Counted from the first letter of the stretch, positions 39,781 through 49,214 are shown. The stretch: DNA of 64,000 nucleotides from Neisseriaceae bacterium (GCA_017991555.1 JAGOQM010000002.1:372001-436000), one strand, 5' to 3'. Translations and numbers: made by a program. Notes: generated by a model from the sequence alone, not told the origin.

Positions 39781-39820
39781 AAAAGCGGCCTATTCGGTTC
39801 ACGAATAGGCCGCTTTTTTT
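39781..39820. terminator. Strong terminator after pta
   Basis: A 16-bp near-perfect stem (GCGGCCTATTCG / CGAATAGGCCGC core) has a GTTCA loop, an A-run on the left and seven T residues on the right. Confidence 0.92.
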
Positions 39821-39962
39821 GACGGCACGCCTTCATTCCTTTGGGCTCAAATTATACCCTTAACATATTTTAACACTCAGCCAGGCTCAGAAAGACTAAA
39901 GCCATGATATGATAAGAAAAACTAACCCAACAGCCCATTCAAAATTATTATAAGAGGCCCAC

Positions 39963-41096
39963 ATGATCAAAACCCTGATACCACAAGAGGTATTAGACAG
40001 CGATGCTAAAATCTTATTTATTGTGCATTTAGCCATTGGTGACTTCACCTATTTACAAAACTTTTTTTTGGCCCTAACCCAACAATACCCCAAACTGCGC
40101 GTTGACCTATTCATTGATGAAACCAGAAGAACGGAAGAGGCCGAAAAATGGCCGGCGCTACAGCAATACGTTCTGTTTGACTGGATAGACACCTGCTCAT
40201 TTTTTAACAAGGTTTACAAACATACCTACAACAATGAAACCTTGCTCAAAAGCATTCAGGCGGCGCAGGCCGAACGTTATTCGGTGGTTATTTCACTGGC
40301 CACCATTGGTCATTACCACTACGCCCAACTGGTTCAGGCCATCGCCAACGGCCACAGCCGCACCATTGCCACCCGTGCCAAAACCGGCCTGTTCCAATAC
40401 AAGCGTAGGCGGATTTATCGCGCGCTCGACGCCACCATCGCACCGTTTCAATACACCGCGGAACAAGACCACATCAGCGACCAATACGCTTATTTATTCG
40501 GCACCCTCGCTGGGCTTAAGCTCACCAAAAAAGAACGCTACCCCTTTATTCAAAACATTCCAGAAGTCTGGCAAACCCAAGCCGATGCATTCTTGGCACA
40601 CCATAAAGTTGATCGTGCCGACCCTTTAGTGTTCATTAATCCTTTTGCCAAAGACCCTAATCGCTGCTGGCCCATCACCCACGCCCTTAGCCTCATCGCC
40701 AACCTCAGCCGCGAGCCGGCTTGGGCCAAGGCGAAATTTGTGTTTAATGCCATGCCGCAAGACGTCGCCTTAATAGAGCCGGCCCTGGCCGCCAGCCAGC
40801 TAGACAACGTGGTGATTTTTAGCGCTTTAAATAACTTTTTCGAACTGCCGGTGATGATTGGTCAATGCGATCTGGTGATCTCGGTCGAAACCTCAGTGAT
40901 GCACCTCGCCAATGCGATGAAGGTGCCGGTCATCGCCCTCATGAATCAAACCACGCCCGAGTGGTACCCGATCGACCAAGCGCTCAGCACGGTGCTGGTG
41001 ACGCAGCACGCCGAAGAGCCCATCAGCGCCATCGGCGTTAACACCGTAACCGAGGCCGTCCTGGCCCATGGCCTCCCCCAAAAGACGCCCCGTTAA
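39963..41096 (+). CDS. Glycosyltransferase family 9 (heptosyltransferase-like) protein
   Basis: This 377-residue GT-B protein is of the LPS heptosyltransferase family. The C-terminal nucleotide-sugar site reads LVISVETSVMHLANAMKVPVIALMNQTTPEWYP. The acceptor-side VFINPFAKDPNRCWPITHALSLI begins the second Rossmann domain. The N-terminal domain (ILFIVHLAIGDFTYLQNFFLAL) keeps the GDF-like loop that replaces the usual GDxxxTTP. It is alone between two strong terminators, so it is a single-gene unit. It probably adds an LPS or capsule sugar; the sugar is not predictable. Confidence 0.82.
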   Translation: MIKTLIPQEVLDSDAKILFIVHLAIGDFTYLQNFFLALTQQYPKLRVDLFIDETRRTEEAEKWPALQQYVLFDWIDTCSFFNKVYKHTYNNETLLKSIQAAQAERYSVVISLATIGHYHYAQLVQAIANGHSRTIATRAKTGLFQYKRRRIYRALDATIAPFQYTAEQDHISDQYAYLFGTLAGLKLTKKERYPFIQNIPEVWQTQADAFLAHHKVDRADPLVFINPFAKDPNRCWPITHALSLIANLSREPAWAKAKFVFNAMPQDVALIEPALAASQLDNVVIFSALNNFFELPVMIGQCDLVISVETSVMHLANAMKVPVIALMNQTTPEWYPIDQALSTVLVTQHAEEPISAIGVNTVTEAVLAHGLPQKTPR

Positions 41097-41107
41097 TCAT
41101 CACCATC

Positions 41108-41147
41108 AAAATGGCGCCTTAATCATCAAGATTAAGGCGCCATTTTT
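41108..41147. terminator. Bidirectional terminator after the GT9 gene
   Basis: AAAATGGCGCCTTAATC / GATTAAGGCGCCATTTTT is a 17-bp perfect stem with a five-base loop, between convergent genes. Confidence 0.93.
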
Positions 41148-41160
41148 GATCCGGTTACGA

Positions 41161-41628
41161 CTAAGCTTGCGTTTGCCGACGGCGTAAATGCAGCCATTTA
41201 TCTAGGCTTTGGCCAAACGTTTGTTTGTCCTTCGGCGACAGCGCTGCTGGCCCACCAGTGTGGATGCCGCTGCCGCGCAGGGTGTCCATAAAATCGCGCA
41301 TGGTCAGCCGTTCCTGAATGGTTTCTAAGGTAAACGGATCGCCACGCGAGCTGATCACGATGGCTTTTTTAGCCAAAGCATCCGAGGCCAGAGGGATGTC
41401 TGAGGTGATCACCAGGTCATTGGGCTCGATCAGGCGCACAATTTCATTGTCAGCCTCGTCAAAACCATGGGCCACCACCCGATTTTTGATGTAGGGCGAC
41501 GGCGGCGTGTGCATGGGCCGATTGGCCACTAGGGTTACATTCACCTGCTCGCGCTCGGCGGCGCGAAACAAAATGTCTTTAATCACCACCGGACAGGCGT
41601 CGGCATCTACCCAAATTTGCATCTTCAT
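41161..41628 (-). CDS. YaiI/YqxD family protein (DUF188)
   Basis: This 155-residue protein of the DUF188 PIN-like family matches through [47 protein letters not shown] and the C-terminal [21 protein letters not shown]. Conserved aspartates suggest a metal-dependent nuclease fold; a cellular role is not known. It stands alone between a terminator and the GST gene. Confidence 0.9.
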   Translation of the reverse strand: MKMQIWVDADACPVVIKDILFRAAEREQVNVTLVANRPMHTPPSPYIKNRVVAHGFDEADNEIVRLIEPNDLVITSDIPLASDALAKKAIVISSRGDPFTLETIQERLTMRDFMDTLRGSGIHTGGPAALSPKDKQTFGQSLDKWLHLRRRQTQA

Positions 41629-41669
41629 CCTTTACGTTTGATTTAGGCACATGCTAACACATCTTTGCT

Positions 41670-42290
41670 TTAAATCGTCGCCTGCTGACTGCGCTGGTGG
41701 GCCCGCTGATACGCTGGCCGCGCCTGTACCCGCTGCCACCATTGCCACAACGCGGGATGGCTGCTGGCACTTAAACCGGCTCGCTGCACCGCCAGATCAA
41801 TCGGCACGCTCATCATGACGTCGGCCACCGTAATATGATCACCCACAAACCAAGTTCGATCCGTCAAAGCCTCGGCCACATAAGCCACATACAGGCTTAG
41901 CTGTGCCGCGACGGTGGCCCTGATCGGCCACGCCAACACACCTAATTTTTGCACCACCAGCTGTAATAGCAGCTGAGGCATCAACGAGCCTTCAGCAAAC
42001 TGAAGCCAGTACTGCTGTGCCCAGTCGGCCGCACTGTCTCGTGGCGCCAGCCATTCTGGGCCATGATGGGTGGCCAAATAGGTTAAAATCAGCGCACTCT
42101 CGGCCAATACCTGACCGTCTACTTCAAGGGTCGGTGATTTACCCAGAGGATGCACGTGCCTTAATGCTGCGGGTGCCCTCAGGGTTCGCGGCTCACGTCG
42201 ATGGTAAACCACCTCGCAATCCAAGCCCAGCTCTTCGATCAACCACAACACCCGAAACGCCCGTGAATCTTGTAAATAATGCAACACCAT
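41670..42290 (-). CDS. Glutathione S-transferase family protein
   Basis: This 206-residue protein has a thioredoxin-like N-terminal domain (LHYLQDSRAFRVLWLIEELGLDCEVVYH) with the glutathione-gamma-glutamyl motif ESALILTYL. An all-helical C-terminal domain follows (TWFVGDHITVADVMMSVPID, with the N-capping box). Serine at position 8 after LQD is the likely catalytic residue position. The substrate is unknown. Confidence 0.87.
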   Translation of the reverse strand: MVLHYLQDSRAFRVLWLIEELGLDCEVVYHRREPRTLRAPAALRHVHPLGKSPTLEVDGQVLAESALILTYLATHHGPEWLAPRDSAADWAQQYWLQFAEGSLMPQLLLQLVVQKLGVLAWPIRATVAAQLSLYVAYVAEALTDRTWFVGDHITVADVMMSVPIDLAVQRAGLSASSHPALWQWWQRVQARPAYQRAHQRSQQATI

Positions 42291-42331
42291 AAGGCATGCT
42301 CCTTAATCTGCATCTAGGCCTCTAGCCTAGC

Positions 42332-42371
42332 AAAAAACCCATAAATGACAAAGTCATTTATGGGTTTTTTT
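42332..42371. terminator. Bidirectional terminator between the SnoaL-like and GST genes
   Basis: AAAAAACCCATAAATGAC / GTCATTTATGGGTTTTTTT is a long perfect stem with a three-base AAA loop. On the minus strand it lies after the SnoaL-like gene, but 41 bp before the GST start. Confidence 0.9.
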
Positions 42372-42405
42372 AACCTGCATGGCCGTTGCGCTGTGGTTAA
42401 TGCGC

Positions 42406-42798
42406 CTACGCGCCCATGCCGATCAGGTCGGTACCGTAGGAATGATCGATGGCACAACGCCAGTGGCCGTCGGCCTCACGCCGAAACACATAGGTTGCGC
42501 ACCGATCCATGCTGTAGGTTTGCTCATCCTTGGCCGAAGCCAAAAAGGTTTGCGACAGCACCAAAACCGTGTTGCCGGCCGCCAGAAACACCATTTCGCC
42601 CTGGGTGGGGGTGAGGCTGTTTTGAAAATAGGCCGCAATTTTAATAAAGGCCGCCTTGATTTCTGCCTGACCGCGGGCAATCATGTCGCCCTTCACCACC
42701 AACACGGCGTCTTCCGTATAGTGGGCCATGAGGCCATCAAAATCTTCACGCCTAATCGCCTCATCGCACGCCGTAATCAAGCCTCTTATTTCTTGCAT
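42406..42798 (-). CDS. SnoaL-like/NTF2-fold protein
   Basis: This 130-residue protein has the NTF2-like cone fold used by SnoaL, ketosteroid isomerases and DUF4440 proteins. Typical elements are [31 protein letters not shown], then alternate strands ([20 protein letters not shown]) and the ending [13 protein letters not shown]. No catalytic residue can be assigned. The function is unknown. Confidence 0.7.
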   Translation of the reverse strand: MQEIRGLITACDEAIRREDFDGLMAHYTEDAVLVVKGDMIARGQAEIKAAFIKIAAYFQNSLTPTQGEMVFLAAGNTVLVLSQTFLASAKDEQTYSMDRCATYVFRREADGHWRCAIDHSYGTDLIGMGA

Positions 42799-42831
42799 CC
42801 TGTCGTCATTTAACTGTTTTTAAGGGCCATT

Positions 42832-42872
42832 AAAAAAACCGAACCGCAAAGCCTAAAGCCTGCCGTTCGGTT
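42832..42872 (-). terminator. Terminator after the DUF4442 gene
   Basis: On the minus strand AACCGAACG pairs with the complementary arm at the end of the 41-base interval, and a run of seven T residues follows. It lies between the DUF4442 and SnoaL-like genes. Confidence 0.7.
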
Positions 42873-42918
42873 GCACCTGAGCCTGATCTAGACTAACAAA
42901 AAAATCAGCGCGCCACCA

Positions 42919-43416
42919 TTACTCTGGCCGTTTCTTAGGAATCCAAGCCCAGCACATCGAGGCCTCTATCGGCGCCTCTCCGCTTTCGTCGGTCACGATG
43001 CAAGGCACGATGAAATCACCCTTGTCTTCATTAACCAAACGCGCCGCCATGTTTTCGGGCAGCGTCGCCACCGCCTTCATGTCGCCCACAGAACGCTTGG
43101 TGTACTGAATGGTCATGCTTTTGAGCAGCATCAGCTTGTCGTCGGGGGTGTTCATGCCCACCACAAAACCGGTGGCGGTCTCGGCCAATAAGGCCATGGC
43201 GGTGGCGTGAACGCCTTTAATGTGGTTTTGTACTTTACGTTGATTTTTAATCCGCACGATCACCCGCTCGTGACTCACTTCATCAAACGCTAAGCCCGCC
43301 GTATTCAAAAAGGGCACCACCCGCCCTAAGGCGATGGTTTTGGCACGATTGCCCAAGCCTGCCGGCCAACGGCCTAACTTTGCCATCATGGTCGACATTC
43401 TATTTTTTATGCGCAT
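42919..43416 (-). CDS. DUF4442 hotdog-fold protein
   Basis: This 165-residue protein is of the DUF4442 branch of hotdog thioesterases. Visible elements are HERVIVRIKNQRKVQNHIKGVHATAMALLAETATGFVVGMNT, with the conserved His-ATA helix, and ITVRYTKRS-like MTIQYTKRSVGDM. Members resemble acyl-CoA thioesterases; the substrate is unknown. It diverges from dapF across a 79-bp gap. Confidence 0.82.
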   Translation of the reverse strand: MRIKNRMSTMMAKLGRWPAGLGNRAKTIALGRVVPFLNTAGLAFDEVSHERVIVRIKNQRKVQNHIKGVHATAMALLAETATGFVVGMNTPDDKLMLLKSMTIQYTKRSVGDMKAVATLPENMAARLVNEDKGDFIVPCIVTDESGEAPIEASMCWAWIPKKRPE

Positions 43417-43495
43417 ATTTCTTCCTTGTTGACGTTAACGAAGCGGCCAATTTAAGTTATGATGATCTTCTTTTATCTGCTTTGGCCTAAATCCG

Positions 43496-44347
43496 ATGAA
43501 CACGCTCAAATTCACCAAAATGCATGGACTTGGTAATGATTTTATGGTGGTTGATGGGATTACTCAATCTTTTAATCCGAGTAAAACCTCTATAAAACAA
43601 TGGGCTGATCGCCAATTTGGCATCGGTTTTGACCAACTGCTGTTAGTCGAGGCGGCCACCTCTGCTGCCAACGATTTTAAATACCGTATTTTTAATGCCG
43701 ATGGTTCTGAGGTGGAACAGTGTGGCAACGGCGCCCGCTGCTTTTTCCGCTTCGTCATCGACAAGGGCTTGACCACCAAAACCCAACTCAAAATTGAAAC
43801 CAAAAAAGGGGTGATTGAGCCAAGCTTAGCCCCCAACGGCCTGATTACGGTTAATATGGGCCTACCAAGGCTGGCCCCGGCGGCCATTCCATTTGTCCCT
43901 GTCGTTGCCCTAGCGGCTGATGCACTGACCCACACCTTAAGCTTGGCCGGTGGCGAATCCATCGCCCTTTGCACCGTCAACATGGGCAACCCCCATGCCG
44001 TTGTGCTGGTAGACGATGTGGCCACAGCACCGGTGGACCGCCTTGGCGCCGAAATTGAGCGTCACGACCAGTTTCCGGAGCGGGTCAACGTGGGCTTCAT
44101 GCAGGTCCTCGACGCTGCCAGCATTCGCCTGCGCGTGTTTGAACGCGGCGTGGGCGAAACCCTGGCCTGCGGCACCGGCGCTTGTGCGGCGGTGGTCGCT
44201 GGCATCCGCCTCGGCCTATTAAACTCAACCGTTTTGGTGCACCTACCTGGCGGCAACCTCACCATCAGCTGGGCCCCAGGCCAAGCCGTGATGATGACGG
44301 GGCCAGCCACAACCGTTTTTGAAGGGGAGATTGTGATTCATGAATGA
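43496..44347 (+). CDS. dapF: Diaminopimelate epimerase
   Basis: DapF converts LL- to meso-diaminopimelate for lysine and peptidoglycan. The 283 residues carry both catalytic cysteines: [13 protein letters not shown] (C76) and [11 protein letters not shown] near residue 222. The N-terminal [16 protein letters not shown] is diagnostic. It overlaps the DUF484 gene by 8 bp; dapF-DUF484 is a conserved pair. Confidence 0.97.
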   Translation: MNTLKFTKMHGLGNDFMVVDGITQSFNPSKTSIKQWADRQFGIGFDQLLLVEAATSAANDFKYRIFNADGSEVEQCGNGARCFFRFVIDKGLTTKTQLKIETKKGVIEPSLAPNGLITVNMGLPRLAPAAIPFVPVVALAADALTHTLSLAGGESIALCTVNMGNPHAVVLVDDVATAPVDRLGAEIERHDQFPERVNVGFMQVLDAASIRLRVFERGVGETLACGTGACAAVVAGIRLGLLNSTVLVHLPGGNLTISWAPGQAVMMTGPATTVFEGEIVIHE

Positions 44348-44996
44348 CGTTGATGTTTTGGACTTTTTAAAAAACCATCCTGAATTTTTGCTGACGCACG
44401 CCAAGAGCTTGGGCATCCAGCCAAGCAACGACAAGATCACGGCCTTTGCCGAGGTCAAGCTACAGGCCAATGAAATCCGCACCCAGCGGATGGAACAACA
44501 CCTAAACGCGCTCATCGACAATGCCCGCCACAATCAAGCCTTGATCGACACTCTTTTTACGCTGGACCACGCCCTAATTGGCGCCACCAGCCTCACCGAG
44601 TTAACCACGGCCTTGCACCACGCGCTCAGCGACGGCTTTAACCTGCCGCATTACACCCTCAAGCTGGCCCCAATGGTCGGGGACGCCCTCCCCGAGGCGC
44701 TGACATTTCCGGCCACCAGCAGCGCCTTCGACAAGCTAAGCCAGCTCAAGCACAGCACCTGTGACCACTATTTGGCCGATGATGTCTTGGCTTGGCTACC
44801 GCCGGCGCCAGAAACCCTGCAAAGCTGTTTAAAGATGCCGCTTTTAACCCCTACACAAGGATTTATGGGCGTGCTCATCGTGGCCAGCCCTAACCCCCAG
44901 CATTTCAGCCCTGAGCAGGACACCCGCTATATGGACAACCTCGCCCGCAACCTCAGCGCCGCCCTTAATCGTCTTTTCACCCTAGCGACTGCATGA
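44340..44996 (+). CDS. DUF484 family protein (GAF-like)
   Basis: This 218-residue protein is recognised by [22 protein letters not shown] at the start and the GAF-like remainder ([46 protein letters not shown]). In many Proteobacteria it lies between dapF and xerC; here no xerC follows. The function is unknown. It overlaps the next gene by 4 bp (ATGA), showing translational coupling. Confidence 0.85.
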   Translation: MNDVDVLDFLKNHPEFLLTHAKSLGIQPSNDKITAFAEVKLQANEIRTQRMEQHLNALIDNARHNQALIDTLFTLDHALIGATSLTELTTALHHALSDGFNLPHYTLKLAPMVGDALPEALTFPATSSAFDKLSQLKHSTCDHYLADDVLAWLPPAPETLQSCLKMPLLTPTQGFMGVLIVASPNPQHFSPEQDTRYMDNLARNLSAALNRLFTLATA

Positions 44997-45574
44997 ACAT
45001 TAACCTCATCGTGGCGGCCCTGTTTGCCGCCCTCTTTGTCTGGCAGTGCGCCAAATACCAGGAAACCAAATGGCTTTTGGCCAGCCTGCTGCTGTGGTTA
45101 GGCTTTACCTTCAACCTCAGCAGCGTGCTGCCTTCGGTCTACACCTTCAGCAACGCCCTCTACCACAGCCACGTGGCCATTTTTATTGGCAGCCTGATTT
45201 ACTTCATTAACCAGGTGCGCTGGGACAAAAAAAACCGGCTCATCCGCTTTAATCCTGCCAGCGGGCCGTTTCTGCCCTATTTGGCCATGGCCCTTGTGTT
45301 CATGCACCTTGGGTTTGCCGCCCTGTCGCTGTGGGTTTGGTGGCTCTACCCTGCCGGGCTCACCTACTTTGCCGCCTACAGCCTGCCGCAGCTATACCTA
45401 TTGCAGCCGACCTACTTCATGGGCATGACCTTATCCTTAGCCGGCCTGATGATGATTCGCGCCCGCGCCAAAAATACCCGTGCCCTGACTGGTACGGCGC
45501 TACAGTGCGCCTTTTTATGGGGCTTTTTCAGCACTGCTCTCTACATTGTGTTGGATTTAATTTACGCCATTTAA
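44993..45574 (+). CDS. Multi-span membrane protein of unknown function
   Basis: This 193-residue integral membrane protein has about five or six hydrophobic segments, for example NLIVAALFAALFVWQCAKY, WLLASLLLWLGFTFNLSSVL, LPYLAMALVFMHLGFAALSLWVWWL and TALQCAFLWGFFSTALYIVL. A basic loop (RWDKKNRLIRF) follows span 3. I do not recognise the family. Translational coupling to the DUF484 gene puts it in the dapF unit, in the place where xerC often stands. Confidence 0.7.
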   Translation: MNINLIVAALFAALFVWQCAKYQETKWLLASLLLWLGFTFNLSSVLPSVYTFSNALYHSHVAIFIGSLIYFINQVRWDKKNRLIRFNPASGPFLPYLAMALVFMHLGFAALSLWVWWLYPAGLTYFAAYSLPQLYLLQPTYFMGMTLSLAGLMMIRARAKNTRALTGTALQCAFLWGFFSTALYIVLDLIYAI

Positions 45575-45577
45575 AAA

Positions 45578-45603
45578 AGCTTGCCAGCAACGCTTGGCAA
45601 GCT
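45578..45603 (-). repeat. Hairpin between the membrane-protein and LysE genes
   Basis: AGCTTGCCA / TGGCAAGCT is a perfect 9-bp stem. Its T-run is on the minus strand, while both flanking genes are on the plus strand. It is therefore not an ordinary terminator for them. Confidence 0.5.
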
Positions 45604-45642
45604 CATAATCATTTCTTTCAAAACACGGCCGTCTACACCGCT

Positions 45643-46245
45643 ATGTCTTTCAGCTTATACTTATCTATTTTCACTTTCTTATTGATTGCAGCGGTGACCC
45701 CAGGCCCCAACAATATTCTGCTCACCACCACGGCCGCCAATTTTGGCATCGGGCGCGCCCTCAAGCCCATGTTTGGCATCATGTTGGGCATGCAGGTACT
45801 GTTGCTGTTGGTGGCCTCTGGCGTGGGCAGCCTCATCATTCTACACCCCAGCATTCATTTGGCCTTAAAAGTCATGGGCAGCGTGTACCTACTGTGGCTA
45901 GCCTATAAGCTGGCCTCGGCCCGCTTCGAAACCCTCGACACCGAAACCGCGCCGGCCCAACCGGTGAAGTTTTACCAGGGCGCGCTGCTGCAGTTTCTAA
46001 ACCCCAAAGCCTGGTTGATGGCCTTGGGCTCTATTTCCAGCTTTAGCCTGATGGGCGATCTCTACGTGCCGTCGGTCATCGCCATCAGCGTCATCATGGT
46101 CGGGGTGAACTTCATCGCCAGCGCCGTCTGGCTCGGTTTTGGCTCGTTGATTAGCCACCTGCTGCGTAGCCCAAGATCCTGGCGGCTATTTAACGTCACC
46201 ATGGGCGTGTTAACCGCCGCCTGCGTGCCCTTAGTCTGGTGGTAA
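45643..46245 (+). CDS. LysE/RhtB-family exporter
   Basis: This 200-residue inner-membrane exporter belongs to the LysE superfamily, which exports amino acids or their derivatives. The N-terminal signature reads LLIAAVTPGPNNILLTTTAANFGIGRALKPMFGIMLG, and about six spans are visible; FLNPKAWLMALGSISSF is also characteristic. ATG 45643 gives the standard length. A longer frame from 45331 runs through the preceding gene and is rejected. The substrate is unknown. Confidence 0.87.
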   Translation: MSFSLYLSIFTFLLIAAVTPGPNNILLTTTAANFGIGRALKPMFGIMLGMQVLLLLVASGVGSLIILHPSIHLALKVMGSVYLLWLAYKLASARFETLDTETAPAQPVKFYQGALLQFLNPKAWLMALGSISSFSLMGDLYVPSVIAISVIMVGVNFIASAVWLGFGSLISHLLRSPRSWRLFNVTMGVLTAACVPLVWW

Positions 46246-46255
46246 CGCCACCCAT

Positions 46256-46287
46256 AAAAAAGAGCGCCCGTTAAGGGCGCTCTTTTT
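46256..46287. terminator. Bidirectional terminator between LysE and ETF-QO genes
   Basis: AAAAAGAGCGCCC-GTTA-GGGCGCTCTTTTT has flanking A- and T-runs and serves two convergent genes. Confidence 0.92.
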
Positions 46288-46298
46288 AGGGTCAGCCG

Positions 46299-47954
46299 TT
46301 ACATGGCTGAATAGTTGGGGCCACCGCCGCCTTCTGGACACACCCACACAATGTTCTGCGTTGGGTCTTTAATGTCACAGGTTTTACAATGCACGCAGTT
46401 TTGCGCATTGATTTGCAGGCGCTTATCCCCTTCTGGGTCTTCCACAATTTCATACACGCCAGCAGGACAGTAGCGGGTTTCGGGTGAGTCATACTCATCC
46501 AAGTTGACGCTGATGGCCAGGGCTGGGTTTTTCAACTTTAGGTGAGCGGGCTGATTTTCTTCATGGTTGGTGGCCGACAGGAACACGCTCGACAAGCGGT
46601 CGAAGGTCAGTACGCCATCTGGCTTTGGATAATCAATCTTACGGCTGTTCTTGGCCTTTTTCAAAGCTTTGTGGTCAGAATGACCATGCTTTAAGGTCCA
46701 AGGGGCACAGCCTTTAAAGATGTAGTCGTCTAAGGCCGCATAAGCAAACGCCACATACATGCCCCACTTAAACGCAGGACGAACGTTGCGCACGCGCCAT
46801 AGTTCGTCGTACAACCAGCTGTTTTTCATGCGCTCAGGATAGCTAAACGACTCGAGGCCCGTCACACCTTCGACCATGGTGCTTAAGCTTACGAACACGG
46901 CGTCGGCCGCCAGCATGCCCGACTTCATCGCGGTGTGGGTGCCCTTAATGCGCGGCACGTTCAAAAAGCCCGCGGCGTCGCCCACCAAAAGGCCACCAGG
47001 AAAGTGCAGCTTGGGCAAGCTTTGGATGCCGCCCTCAACCAAGGAGCGGGCACCATAAGCAATGCGGCGGCCGCCCTTAAAGATTTTGGCGATGTCCGGA
47101 TGGGTCTTGAAGCGTTGGAACTCTTCGAACGGTGACAAGTAGGTGTTCTGATAGTCCAACCCCACCACCATGCCCACGGCCACCTGATTGTCGTCAAGGT
47201 GATAAATGAACGAGCCACCGTAGGTGCTGGCGTTCATCGGCCAGCCCACGGTGTGGGTGACCTTACCTGGCTCAGACACGGCTGGGTCTACTTCCCAAAT
47301 TTCCTTGATGCCCAAGCCATAGGTTTGCTTGTCGGCATCGTGGGCCAGCTTGAATTTTTCAATGATTTGCTTGCTCAGCGAACCACGACAGCCTTCGGCA
47401 AACACCGTTTGGTGCGCATGTAGTTCCATGCCGCGCTGATAGTTACCCGTGGGTTCGCCATCTTTGCCAATGCCCATGTCGCCGGTGGCAATGCCCTTAA
47501 CCGAACCATCTTCGTGATACAGCACTTCGCTGGCGGCAAAGCCGGGGTAGATTTCCACGCCCATCGCTTCGGCCTGCTCGGCCAGCCAACGGGTAAGCTG
47601 ACCTAGGCTAATGATGTAATTGCCTTCGTTTTGCATGCTCGGTGGCACCACCGGCGATTTAATCGCCTTGTTCTTGGTTAAGAACAACAGCTCATCTTTG
47701 ACCACAACTCGAGTCACCGGTGCGCCTTTGGCCTGCCAATCTGGGATCAATTCGGTTAAGGCTTTGGTGTCCAATACGGCGCCAGATAAAATGTGGGCGC
47801 CCACCTCGGAGCCTTTTTCGACCACGCACACGTTGATTTCGTGGTTACGTTGCTCTGCTAACTGTTTCAGACGGATGGCCGTGGTTAGGCCAGAAGGCCC
47901 TGCCCCGACGATCACGACGTCAAACAACATACTCTCGCGTTCTTCTTGCACCAT
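46299..47954 (-). CDS. Electron-transfer flavoprotein-ubiquinone oxidoreductase
   Basis: ETF-QO passes electrons from ETF, reduced by acyl-CoA dehydrogenases, to ubiquinone at the inner membrane. The 551-residue protein has the FAD motif VVIVGAGPSGLTTAIRL (about 13-29), the quinone-binding and membrane-association region in the middle (GGIQSLPKLHFPGGLLVGDAAGFLNVP), and a C-terminal [4Fe-4S] domain with QNCVHCKTCDIKDPTQNI and VCPEGGGGP. It is the last gene after gcdH and the CoA-transferase, the expected partner for glutaryl-CoA oxidation. Confidence 0.95.
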   Translation of the reverse strand: MVQEERESMLFDVVIVGAGPSGLTTAIRLKQLAEQRNHEINVCVVEKGSEVGAHILSGAVLDTKALTELIPDWQAKGAPVTRVVVKDELLFLTKNKAIKSPVVPPSMQNEGNYIISLGQLTRWLAEQAEAMGVEIYPGFAASEVLYHEDGSVKGIATGDMGIGKDGEPTGNYQRGMELHAHQTVFAEGCRGSLSKQIIEKFKLAHDADKQTYGLGIKEIWEVDPAVSEPGKVTHTVGWPMNASTYGGSFIYHLDDNQVAVGMVVGLDYQNTYLSPFEEFQRFKTHPDIAKIFKGGRRIAYGARSLVEGGIQSLPKLHFPGGLLVGDAAGFLNVPRIKGTHTAMKSGMLAADAVFVSLSTMVEGVTGLESFSYPERMKNSWLYDELWRVRNVRPAFKWGMYVAFAYAALDDYIFKGCAPWTLKHGHSDHKALKKAKNSRKIDYPKPDGVLTFDRLSSVFLSATNHEENQPAHLKLKNPALAISVNLDEYDSPETRYCPAGVYEIVEDPEGDKRLQINAQNCVHCKTCDIKDPTQNIVWVCPEGGGGPNYSAM

Positions 47955-47966
47955 GGTTTATGTTCC

Positions 47967-49160
47967 TCAAATAATTTTTTTATTCTTTAATTGTACTATG
48001 AGTTCATCACTTATACCCATCTCTTTTAAGACTTCCTGGGTATGTTGCCCTAGTTTTGGTGGCAAGCTTTGATATTGAACAGGGGTTCGGCTCAATTTCA
48101 AAGGGTTGCCAATCAAGGTCATGGCTCGATCAGACTCGCTTAGGGCAACACTCATTGCACGCGCCTGTACCTGCGGCATCGCAAAAGCCTCGGCAATGTT
48201 GTTAATCGGACCACAGGGCACGCCAGCGGCTTCTAACACGCTTAACCATTCGTCCCGTCCTTGGTTCATAAAGCAGGGCACCATTAAGGCAATCAGGGCC
48301 TCACGATGCGCCACCCGATCAGGGTTGGTCAAAAACCGTGGGTCGGTGGCCCACTCTGGATGGCCCAAAGCGGCCGCCACGGCGGCAAACTGCTGGTTGT
48401 TGCCACAGGCCAAAATCAAATGCTGATCTTGCCCGGTTTCGAACACCTGATAAGGCACGATGTTCGGATGGGCATTGCCCAAACGTGGCGGCACTTCGCC
48501 GGTGGCCAAGTAATTCATGCCCACGTTGGCCAACATATTCACCGCGCAGTCCAAGAGCGATACGTCAATCCACTGCCCTAAACCACTCTTGGCTCGCTCG
48601 ATTAAAGCCGCCTGAATGCCCACTGTTGCTTGTAGTCCTGTGAATAAGTCTACCACAGCCACGCCCACTTTAAAGGGTAAACCCTCGGATGGACCAGTAA
48701 TGCTCATTAATCCCGACATGCCCTGAATGATGTAGTCATACCCTGGACGCTTAGCGTCGGGCCCGCTTTGGCCAAAGCCAGTCAGGGAACAGTAGATCAG
48801 ACGGGGGTTTAAGGCCTGTACCTGGGCGTAGTCTAGGCCGTACTTTTGTAAGCCACCCACCTTGTAGTTTTCCATCAACACATCGGCTTCAACGATCATT
48901 TTTTTGATCAAGTCTTGCCCCTCTGGCGTGCTTAAATTGACGGTAACCGAGCGTTTGTTCCGATTCACGCCGGCAAAATAGGCGCTGGTACCGTCGGCAA
49001 AACTGGGCGGCGCCCACGTTCTGGTTTCGTCCCCGACTTCAGGCCGCTCAATCTTAATCACTTCGGCACCTAAATCGGCCAAATGTTGGGTACAGCTAGG
49101 CCCTGCCAATACCCGTGACAAATCCAAAACCTTAATCCCTGCCAGTGCTTGCGTGCTCAT
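47967..49160 (-). CDS. Class III CoA-transferase (CaiB/BaiF family)
   Basis: This 397-residue CoA-transferase is recognised by GIKVLDLSRVLAGPSCTQHLADLGAEVIKIERP at the start, the family's YFAGVNRNKRSVTVNL, the GLxGxxGPSEG stretch and DVSLLDCAVNMLANVG with catalytic Asp nearby. Adjacent to gcdH, it is most likely a succinyl/acetyl-CoA:glutarate CoA-transferase that activates glutarate. That substrate is inferred from context. It is 12 bp from the ETF-QO gene and separated from gcdH by 80 bp with an inverted repeat. Confidence 0.9.
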   Translation of the reverse strand: MSTQALAGIKVLDLSRVLAGPSCTQHLADLGAEVIKIERPEVGDETRTWAPPSFADGTSAYFAGVNRNKRSVTVNLSTPEGQDLIKKMIVEADVLMENYKVGGLQKYGLDYAQVQALNPRLIYCSLTGFGQSGPDAKRPGYDYIIQGMSGLMSITGPSEGLPFKVGVAVVDLFTGLQATVGIQAALIERAKSGLGQWIDVSLLDCAVNMLANVGMNYLATGEVPPRLGNAHPNIVPYQVFETGQDQHLILACGNNQQFAAVAAALGHPEWATDPRFLTNPDRVAHREALIALMVPCFMNQGRDEWLSVLEAAGVPCGPINNIAEAFAMPQVQARAMSVALSESDRAMTLIGNPLKLSRTPVQYQSLPPKLGQHTQEVLKEMGISDELIVQLKNKKII

Positions 49161-49181
49161 TGTGTGTTCCTTTAATAACAG

Positions 49182-49214
49182 ACAGGCAGCCAGGACGAAT
49201 CCACAGCTGCCTGT
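49182..49214. repeat. Inverted repeat in the gcdH-CoA-transferase gap
   Basis: ACAGGCAGC / GCTGCCTGT are 9-bp perfect arms with a 15-base loop and no U-run on either strand. It could be a partial terminator or processing hairpin that sets the ratio of gcdH to downstream products. Confidence 0.5.

Noticed and set aside
45331..45642. N-terminal extension of the LysE-type protein
   Set aside because: The extension overlaps the preceding gene in another frame; the LysE signature starts exactly at ATG 45643.
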